From Pseudopyrenochaeta lycopersici (taxonomy: Eukaryota > Ascomycota > Dothideomycetes > Pleosporales > Pseudopyrenochaetaceae), in NCBI GenBank assembly GCA_003313425.1, contig NHZP01000003.1:248001-312000 (forward strand): DNA of 64,000 nt, written 5' to 3'. The notes below the pieces were generated by a model, which saw only the letters and a list, made by a program, of their open reading frames with translations, was not told the DNA's origin and did no database searches. Numbering within the stretch: the first letter of the stretch is position 1; every line of letters starts with the position of its first letter. Both the position numbers and the translations under genes were made by a program. Shown here piece after piece: positions 56,971 to 64,000 of the stretch.

Positions 56971-59306
56971 CTATCCATCTGCAGATAGAGACTTTCCTGG
57001 TCTCCAGTTCTTATAACGTTCAGCCTCTTCTTCGACCGTATGCGGAACATGCTGTTGCAGTGCCTTCTCAAAATGGTCCATGCATATTTCAGGCTCAGTG
57101 TCCGGAGCTTTCTCGTAATCTGATATCGCTAATTCAACAGCAACTGAGCAAAGACCGCTGATATCTGCACCACTACTGCCTGGCGTCCGCCTAGCCACTA
57201 CGCCCAGATCAACATCTGCTGCGAGCGGTCTCTTCCTGGTGTGGATCTGGAGGATTTGTTTCCTTGCTTCCTCTGTTGGCAGTCCGATGTGAATGTGCGC
57301 ATCGAAGCGGCCAGTGCGGATGAGGGCCGAGTCTAAAATGTCCGGTCGGTTCGTTGCTCCAATTATGAAGACATCCTTTAATGCCTCAATGCCATCCATC
57401 TCGTTAAGCAACGTTGTGACAACGTTCAGACCACTCTCTTGGGTCTTCTCGCGTGACTTGCCGATCGAATCAATCTCATCGAAGAAAATGATACAGGGTT
57501 TAGCAGCACGCGCCCGGCGGAAAACGTCTCGAATGGCTCGCTCGGATTCGCCAACGTACATCTTGATAAGTTCCGAACCCTTCACCGCTAAAAAATTTTG
57601 ATTGCTCTCGGTTGCAACGGCTTGGGCGATCAAGGTCTTTGCGCAGCCTGGGGGACCATATAGCAGAACGCCCTTGCGTGATTGGGGCCCGCCAAACTTG
57701 ACATCAAGATCGGGGTACTGCAGCCATCAGCCTCGATATCACGTCAGCTTTAGGGAACTACAAACCTTGAATGGACGAATTGTTATTGCCTCTAGCAAAG
57801 CGCGAACGTGGTCTAAGCCCGCGATGTCTGTCCATCTCACCTTCGGCACTTCGAGGATGCTGTCTTTGAGAACAGTGGGCTGAACTTGGTCGATCACAGC
57901 ATCGAAATCCTCCTGAAGAACAAAACTCGCTTCCTGAAGAGCATTTCCAAATGTGGTTTGCTTGTCTTTGTCTAACGCCTCGTACACTCGCTGTACACGT
58001 CGATTTCTTGCGAGGCCACATAGTTTGTGGATATCACGGCCAACAAACCCGTGCGAGCGTTCTGCCAACGACAAGAAGTCGACGCCTGGAAGCTTCCGAG
58101 TGAGCCCAATAATTTCGCGAAATATATCTTCTCGTTGTTTTACGTTGGGTGGGAACAGTTCGAGTTCAGTTTTAAAGGCTGACGTGGTTCGAAGGCTTGC
58201 GTCAACATCATACACGCTGCGAGCTGCGGCTGCCACAACGACCTGAGTCCCCTCCAGCCTTGCTAGTTCTGATCTTAGTTTCGTCACTAATGCATCAGCT
58301 TTCTCGAGGAATCTGTCCAGGTTGTCCATCAAGATTAAGCTTGGTTGATTCTCACGAGCATCCTCGAAGGTGTCTGAGATGGCCTTGGCTTGACCTTTGG
58401 GGTGTGTTTCAGGGCTCACTCGATAGACCTCTTGCCAGGAACACTCCGCGAGTCGTTCTAGTAGAAGGCTCTTACCAGTACCCTCTGGGCCGTGTAGAAG
58501 AAACGCAGTGGGTCCAAGTAGATGTTGGTCAGGGAGCGTGAGTGCGGCACTAGTAAGAAAGAGAAAACTCCTATTGATGGTTGCAATGTGATCGGATAGG
58601 CCTCCAATTCCATCGCTCTTTACTTGTAGAAGCTTTGCAGGCGCTCGTACAGGCATCAGAGCAGAGATCTCGTTCGTGGTGGTGACTTCGGTCTTTATGG
58701 GATCAAAATACACTGCATGCTTCTCATTTGGATGCGGCTCGATACTCTGCACAGTTACACGTAGTTTGGAGTTTTTCTGACTGCTTGGGCCTCTTTGTTG
58801 AATAGGAAAACTGCACCCAGGAAGGACAATATCGAGGTCCACTGAAGGGGTGTCAGAGACCAAGTCAAGGAAAAAGTCATGTGGCTTGCCTTACCCAATG
58901 CATATCGAACCCAGTATAGAAATTCCTCCGTTGAGGTAAACTTTCCTATCTGGTCTGAAGAATCCGGAAAACTGACTTCAATCGACTTCAGAGGCTTCAA
59001 AGAGTCGGTCGCTTTCTCAATGAAGGTTGCATCATTCAGTGACAATTCATAGTGCTCTCGCAAAAGATCTGACACTTTTGCTATGGGCTTGTTTCCTGGA
59101 TTGGTTTGTGAGGCTGTCCACACTACGCAGTATCCTCTGAACCCTGCTGAGGTCTTGAGGCGGACTAAGTCGCCATTTGTGAGACCGAGATTCTTCTGCT
59201 CTCGCTGAGAGAGATGAATTCGAAAAGCACCCTCAAGCGCGTTACCGGGTGTGCTGGGCGGGTTACGCTCCAACGGACGGAGAGTGAAAGTCGTTCCGGT
59301 ACTCAT
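56971..59306 (-). CDS. Two-domain AAA ATPase, Afg2/Drg1-like, with altered D1 Walker B
   Basis: Three exons (59306-58895, 58841-57766, 57717-56971) with introns of 53 and 48 bp encode 744 residues. An N-terminal Cdc48-N-like region (about 1-140) is followed by two AAA modules. D1 has Walker A GPEGTGKS (near 257), but its Walker B reads LILMDNLD (near 306), with Asn where the catalytic Glu is expected. D2 has GPPGCAKT (near 519), the pore-loop region KMYVGESERAIRDVFRRA, Walker B IIFFDEID (near 572), GATNRPD and RTGRFD. The C-terminus (MDHFEKALQQHVP) resembles Afg2/Drg1, the ribosome-maturation ATPase that releases Rlp24 from pre-60S particles in yeast. Cdc48 and Pex1 were considered, but the GPPGCAKT and FLAVKGSEL wording fits Afg2 better. 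Both junctions keep frame. Assignment to subfamily is by memory of motifs. Confidence 0.85.
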
Positions 59307-59816
59307 GGATAGGTGAATTCGACTTTGCTTTTTGTATGATGTTTGTTTCTCATTGTGGTGCAGGATATGTTCGTTGTGACTAAGCGACCAGTTGACTAGG
59401 CCAAATTGGGTAATTAGCGCAGCATGTTCCTGAAGCTTTTACATCCGTCGCGTTGGTAAAGTGCAGTCCGATGCCTGCAATGTAAAGGAGCTCAGCAATT
59501 GATGCCACCGCCGCGCCTTCCCCGACATCTGCGGCCATGTCACCCTTCAGGGACCGCTTATCAGGTCCGCCGGGCTTCCAAGACTGCCCGCGCCAAGTTC
59601 CTGGCCAACGGCGATGAACAGCCGCAAAGCTCGAGCTCCAAAGGCAATGGAGATGGTACAGGTGACTATGCGATTTGAGGATCAAGGAAATGCCAACGGC
59701 TAATAAGGCTGGAACTAGACGCTTCACGGCCAGACCCGCAACCTAACAGGCCCCAAGATGCGACCGTACCGACTCCCGATGCGCACAAGGAGAAGACAAG
59801 CTGGTGGAGCGCGGCG
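59307..59816. promoter_or_regulatory. Divergent promoter between the AAA ATPase gene and the next plus-strand gene
   Basis: 510 bases between two divergent start codons. No TATA box or domain-bearing ORF stands out. A 115-codon minus-strand ORF here is probably chance. Confidence 0.45.
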
Positions 59817-62474
59817 ATGGCGAATGTAGCCTCTTTAGGCCACAAGACTGACCCCACAGAACCAGGCTTACAAGGTACGCACTCACCAGCCACGGCTTCT
59901 CTGGAACCCAGCGAGCATAGGGTGCAGCCGATTAGCGAGGAGCTGCTAGGTCGCAATAGTAGCTTTCCGCAGAAGGAACTGATGGGAGAGTTGCAACCCG
60001 AGCGCGTTGTTGAGCGCTTGGAGATATCCGATCACAAAAAGGTAGAGGACCCCGCGGCCAACCCGACCAATTCGAGCGTCCTTGTAGAGAGCCATGTTGC
60101 AACCAAAGAATGCCCGTCTGAAGTCTTGCCAAGTCAAAGCACGCAGACACCGGGAACGGAAAACGCCTTGAAGAAAACACAAAAGGGAAATGCTGAGAAG
60201 CGCAGCAAATATGAGCGAGGATTGAGATTTGCAGGCGTCAGAACAACACTGGAAACTCAGAACGGCGACAGCTTCACTATCACAAAGCATATCAGTCACA
60301 AGGGCACTGCTCTTGCGAAGCCAGTTCAGCCCTCTACAAAATTGCCTCAGAAGGAAGGTATTATAGATACGTCTCAAACGGATACCATCACGGAAATAAA
60401 ACAACAGCTTCAGCTACTCTTCGAGCAGGTTAAGACACTGCAAGCTACTCTGGACGCAAAGACAACACAAGAGAAGTCAGTATCGACACCAAGTGCACGC
60501 TCAGGCTCTTCGACAATTCCTCGGCCTCAAATCGCACAGAGGGCCAATTCTGTGATGCCGCAGATGCTTCGCAAGATCCAGTCAGAAAAGGAGCAACACC
60601 CTAAACGCAAACTACCTCTTCTTGGACGCGCCTGGGCTGGATATCGAGGGTCGACCTCTCAACTTATTAGCATAGCAAATACTCTCAAAGAGATGTCGCC
60701 TCATGTAGCTGCGCCACTAGCATCATCCGTTGTCCACCGACTGCGTGTGATTGCTCGAGACGCCATAGCAGAGAAGGATCGGGGGACAAGAAGGATTTTG
60801 GGGAATTACCATGTAGCCATAAAGGCTCTTGCCGCTGAATCGGACTCACCAACAGGCCTAAGCGTCACACAACCGTTTCCATTGGCAGAACGGTCTCCAG
60901 CTCCAGTGCACAGTCAACCTCCTTTGTCCGTTCTTCATGCCATAAAAACAGGGACAGATCCTGTACTGAGGAAAGTCTATTCCCAGGGCGAGGATGCGAC
61001 ACCCGGGGCGACAGACTTTCAAGCAGAGATGATGGATTTGGCTGCAAAAACCCGAGAGAATATGACAGAGGGCGACTCCACAAAAGACAACGAAGCAGAA
61101 GGCCAAAAAGGAGCGTACAAAACATCCGACAAGAAGCATGACGGGCAAAGACTCACACGGCAAATCCACACTCAATCACGCTTGATGAAATCACCAAGGC
61201 ATTCCAACATCAGCACGCCCGCAGCAGAGACACTGCCGAAGCCAGCAGTGAATGAGAAAGACACCACCAAGCTTGTCAGTAGGACGGTAACAAAGCCAAC
61301 ATCCACGGCAGATGGAGGCACTGAGCAATCCCTTCTGAATGAGCTTTTCCCAGAAGCAAGGAGCCCTCCTCAGCCTCGCATCTCAGAAAAGCGAGGCCAA
61401 TACCCAAAACTCGAATTGCCAAGCTCGATTCCGCTCATCCGTAGAGAACTGGTCGACAGCCCTACAACACTGAAAGAGCAAGCTACGGCGTCTTTCCAGA
61501 AGAAAGGAGAGCAGACTACCGTCCTTCAGCTCGCACACTGTAGCACCGAGCTCACGGAAGCTGACTTCCGTCGTTTAATACCCAAGGGTAAGCACATTGA
61601 ATCGTGGCACCAAGATGGCGAATTCTATAGAATAATACCCGGCCGCGATCCGCTGAGTTTGGAACGCTTACCATTCTACTACATTCTCTTCAAGGACCCG
61701 GAATCCGCCCTCGCTTACCAAAAGAATGCCTCACGTCTGCACAAGCTCAGCGCCCTTCACCAGCCGTCTAATATCTTCTCTGCGATCCCACCGCCAAAGG
61801 GCTTTCTTGAGGATGGCGAGGATTTGAACCGCGCAATATCATCATACAATTTATTACCCACGCACCACCGGCTTAGTCTCAACACGCTCATGCAGCCATA
61901 CAACCCTGCGCTCCGGGCCCTCATCGAGCGGGGCGGCTATCGACCCATTGTGCCTGAGATGAATTCCGAAGGAAAACGCATCTGGAAGGTTCTTATGCAT
62001 ATCGAAGGCTATGAGCCGACAACTTCGGATCTCTTCAAGATCTTTCGTCGTGACGCATACAAGCGCGGAACGCAACTCACCCTGCATAACGAGTCCAGCA
62101 CATCCATCCACCGGCTCCGCGATATCATCAATCTGAAGACCACGGCCAAGCCTGTCGCGTCCGTCCGCCCTCGCGCGTACGGCTCCTTTGACTATGCTTC
62201 CTCTCAACCCGGATCGAATGCGATGGACTTTGAGGACGCTGGCATTCAGTCACTGATGGCTGGTGCCGATGAAGATAGTAGCGCGAAAGAGATGAACCAG
62301 ATGGTGATGAATCGGGTGTACAACCGATGGGTGATAGATTTCAGTGACGAGGACGCTGCGAGACGGTTTGCCCTGGGCTGGCATAGGAGGGTGTTGCCGG
62401 ATTTGACGCGAGAGAAAGCCGGGTGGAAGGATGCGGCGGACGTGAGGATGTGTAACACTGAGGTTCTCTGGTGA
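59817..62474 (+). CDS. Conserved fungal protein of unknown function with ordered C-terminal third
   Basis: A single open frame of 885 codons from ATG 59817. The N-terminal 190 residues are low complexity. A probable coiled coil (TEIKQQLQLLFEQVKTLQAT) lies near residues 193-220. A basic helical segment around 265-340 (PKRKLPLLGRAWAGYRG) follows, then another disordered linker. The last 290 residues look folded and conserved: HIESWHQDGEFYRIIPGRDP, LPFYYILFKDPESALAYQK, LHQPSNIFSAIPPPKGFLED, LNTLMQPYNPALRALIERGG and, near the end, RWVIDFSDEDAARRFALGWH. The last phrase resembles an RRM-like strand-helix, so RNA binding is possible but unproven. No clear mitochondrial or secretion signal is visible. 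Its stop lies 172 bases from the stop of the convergent Vps22 gene. Confidence 0.8.
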   Translation: MANVASLGHKTDPTEPGLQGTHSPATASLEPSEHRVQPISEELLGRNSSFPQKELMGELQPERVVERLEISDHKKVEDPAANPTNSSVLVESHVATKECPSEVLPSQSTQTPGTENALKKTQKGNAEKRSKYERGLRFAGVRTTLETQNGDSFTITKHISHKGTALAKPVQPSTKLPQKEGIIDTSQTDTITEIKQQLQLLFEQVKTLQATLDAKTTQEKSVSTPSARSGSSTIPRPQIAQRANSVMPQMLRKIQSEKEQHPKRKLPLLGRAWAGYRGSTSQLISIANTLKEMSPHVAAPLASSVVHRLRVIARDAIAEKDRGTRRILGNYHVAIKALAAESDSPTGLSVTQPFPLAERSPAPVHSQPPLSVLHAIKTGTDPVLRKVYSQGEDATPGATDFQAEMMDLAAKTRENMTEGDSTKDNEAEGQKGAYKTSDKKHDGQRLTRQIHTQSRLMKSPRHSNISTPAAETLPKPAVNEKDTTKLVSRTVTKPTSTADGGTEQSLLNELFPEARSPPQPRISEKRGQYPKLELPSSIPLIRRELVDSPTTLKEQATASFQKKGEQTTVLQLAHCSTELTEADFRRLIPKGKHIESWHQDGEFYRIIPGRDPLSLERLPFYYILFKDPESALAYQKNASRLHKLSALHQPSNIFSAIPPPKGFLEDGEDLNRAISSYNLLPTHHRLSLNTLMQPYNPALRALIERGGYRPIVPEMNSEGKRIWKVLMHIEGYEPTTSDLFKIFRRDAYKRGTQLTLHNESSTSIHRLRDIINLKTTAKPVASVRPRAYGSFDYASSQPGSNAMDFEDAGIQSLMAGADEDSSAKEMNQMVMNRVYNRWVIDFSDEDAARRFALGWHRRVLPDLTREKAGWKDAADVRMCNTEVLW

Positions 62475-62646
62475 GGACATGTATTGTATGCATTGTATAT
62501 AGCGTTTGATTAGCGTTGCGAAGTATGAAGATGGAACGTAATTCTGTATAACTTCCGAGTGGACCTTATTTCTTATCATGTAGTGGCGATGTCGCCGGGT
62601 ATCATTGTCTATCACCATATCTCGCTCTAGTAACGAAGTGCTTTGG

Positions 62647-63447
62647 CTATGCGCCTGCCCCTGCCACGGTGATGAAAGCAGGGCTCCAATACTCGTTCTC
62701 CCCCGCCTGTGTATCCACCCACACCAGACTATCTGCCATCAGATCTTCCACGACGGCATGCGCGCGTGGCCGCTCCCAGCTAAGATTGAGCTGCAGCATG
62801 CTCACCGTCACATAGCCGAGTACCTGTATTGCCTCGAGGACAGTGCTCTGGTCCGTGTTCAGCTCCTTGGGCACGCTGCGTATCAAACTCCGGTGTCCAA
62901 TCTTCATGATGCTGAAGCAGGATCCCAGCGGTGCAAGCGAGTCGACGGCGCGCTTGATGTCGTCGTCGCTAACCTCCATGCTGCCGCCTATGCGCTGCGA
63001 CTTTGAGATCCTTGCTTTGAGATCCGACACGCTGATCAAGCCCCCGTTCTCCGACCGCGTAGCCCGGCACTCCTCCACGATCAGCACCCCGAGATTGAAA
63101 TAGAAGTCATTCACACTGCCGCCCAGCAACTGCGCCCATATGCTCTCGCCGCTTCCTCCCTTGCCGCCATCCTTGCCGCCCGCATCCTTGTGGTAGCTGC
63201 TCGCCAAGAAATCAATGTTCAGCGCCGTGCACATGCGCGCGAACTCGGCCCTGAAGGCGGGGTCCGCGCGGATGTCTTTGGAGTGGGTGAGGGCGAAGTT
63301 GTGGAGCAGCGATTGGAAGACGGAGAGCTGGGTTTCGAGCGAGGCGGCGTTGCGGGTGCGCAGGGTGGCGCCGTGGGTGGTGTAGTGGTGGTTTTGCAGG
63401 CGAGTCGAGGAGAGGGAGGAGAGGCCTGGGGTGCGGCGACGGTCCAT
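62647..63447 (-). CDS. VPS22: ESCRT-II subunit Vps22/Snf8
   Basis: A single-exon frame of 266 residues, close to the family's usual 230-260. Visible family features are an N-terminal LETQLSVFQSLLHNFALTHS, the block DIRADPAFRAEFARMCTALN, the WAQLLG-VNDFYFNLGVLIVEEC segment with ATRSENGGLISVSDL, and the C-terminal winged-helix part SVPKELNTDQSTVLEAIQVL. The end (WERPRAHAVVEDLMADSLVW) matches the second winged helix. Snf8/Vps22 binds Vps36 and Vps25 to form ESCRT-II, which sorts ubiquitinated cargo into multivesicular bodies. A Gly/Lys-rich insertion (KDAGGKDGGKGGSGES) sits between the first two blocks, a small fungal-looking addition. Start is the first ATG, MDRRRTPG, typical of the family. Confidence 0.95.
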   Translation of the reverse strand: MDRRRTPGLSSLSSTRLQNHHYTTHGATLRTRNAASLETQLSVFQSLLHNFALTHSKDIRADPAFRAEFARMCTALNIDFLASSYHKDAGGKDGGKGGSGESIWAQLLGGSVNDFYFNLGVLIVEECRATRSENGGLISVSDLKARISKSQRIGGSMEVSDDDIKRAVDSLAPLGSCFSIMKIGHRSLIRSVPKELNTDQSTVLEAIQVLGYVTVSMLQLNLSWERPRAHAVVEDLMADSLVWVDTQAGENEYWSPAFITVAGAGA

Positions 63448-64000
63448 TGTGAGTGGCCGGTGAGAATCAGCAGTGAGAGGAAGGAGGTATGAGATGTAGC
63501 CCTGGTGGGACTCCCTGGTGGGATTGGGAAAGCGCAGTCGCTCAGTGGTAGCTGCTTCTTGCCGTCTTCGATGGCAGTATCAAGACCAGTGACGTCTAGT
63601 TGCCGATCGCATAGTAAAGTGCCCAAGTAACAACCCTTGCGCGTTCCTGTTTTTCGATTATTGTCTCACTCGGTGTCTGCTTCCGGATCCTCTCGAATGC
63701 AAATGCTGGGACTCGCTGGGCGGAAGTACGGACGCAGTGGTGGGGCAGAACCAAGGTCGATCGACACTGTGGAACGTTACAGATTCGCGTGCAGATCCAA
63801 TCTAGACAACAAGATGTTCGGTAGCAAACTGGAAAACCAACCCGCAACCCGGGTGATTAATATTACACTGCATGCTTGGGCTGCGCGCGAGACGGACGCA
63901 GATGGTCACTCCTACCGTATGAAGCAGGAAGCTAACTGCATGACGTATGGCTGTACCATGAGACGTCCACACTCATTGCAATGCCAATTTCATGGCCCTG
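63448..64000. other. Upstream region of Vps22 to the window end
   Basis: Promoter and leader of the Vps22 gene. Minus-strand ORFs running through it are Pro/Ser/Thr-rich shadows. A CTCAGTGGTAG string near 63540 looks like a tRNA A-box, but no B-box or cloverleaf pairing follows. Confidence 0.5.

Noticed and set aside
56971..59306. Pex1, Pex6 or Cdc48 as identity of the AAA protein
   Set aside because: The D2 wording GPPGCAKT with FLAVKGSEL and the C-terminal HFEKAL block fit Afg2/Drg1 better, and the D1 sequence is too divergent for Cdc48.
63530..63600. tRNA-like A-box CTCAGTGGTAG
   Set aside because: No GGTTCGAATCC-type B-box at the right distance and no acceptor-stem pairing was found.

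Overview
The window reads as nuclear DNA of a filamentous ascomycete (Pezizomycotina; Dothideomycetes such as Pleosporales fit best, by inference). Supporting signs are short 48-100 bp introns with GTAAGT-type donors and CTAAC/CTGAC branch points, a ferrichrome-type siderophore synthetase, Yak1-type kinase and eIF3c genes of fungal form, and compact genes on both strands. Gene models were built by hand from splice signals and reading-frame continuity; none has transcript support.

Layout: (1) 1-1022, the 5' part of a minus-strand conserved fungal gene of unknown function. (2) 1023-10122, about 9 kb without a supportable gene, including an abrupt GC-skew flip near 4867. (3) 10123-10745, a three-exon gene for a small secreted protein with a Kex2-type propeptide and a predicted calcium-binding beta/gamma-crystallin fold. 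(4) 10746-14329, relic-like DNA holding a decayed Ser/Thr-rich single-membrane-span gene and a possible Trp/Tyr-rich coding fragment. (5) 14330-40697, an intracellular siderophore cluster: a 5382-residue four-module ferrichrome-family NRPS on minus, a divergent full-size ABCB transporter on plus, and an L-ornithine N5-monooxygenase on plus. (6) 41868-64000, housekeeping genes: Yak1-type DYRK kinase, eIF3c, a gene of unknown function with CxxC pairs, a Ser/Pro-rich gene of unknown function, an Afg2/Drg1-like AAA ATPase, another gene of unknown function, and the ESCRT-II subunit Vps22/Snf8.

The siderophore genes form one pathway. The monooxygenase makes N5-hydroxyornithine, which is acylated by an enzyme not seen in this window. 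The NRPS then assembles and cyclises a hexapeptide through its terminal condensation domain. The ABC transporter probably moves siderophore or a related compound across a membrane. Three exact copies of ATCWGATAA, the consensus I know for the iron-responsive GATA repressor SreA/Sre1, lie in the NRPS/ABC divergent promoter, and a fourth lies upstream of the monooxygenase, so iron-repressed co-regulation is likely.

The best candidates for new biology are the secreted crystallin-like protein, the SreA-site cluster in a four-adenylation-domain synthetase locus, and the decayed genes beside the cluster. I see no CRISPR array, rRNA, convincing tRNA or intact transposon.
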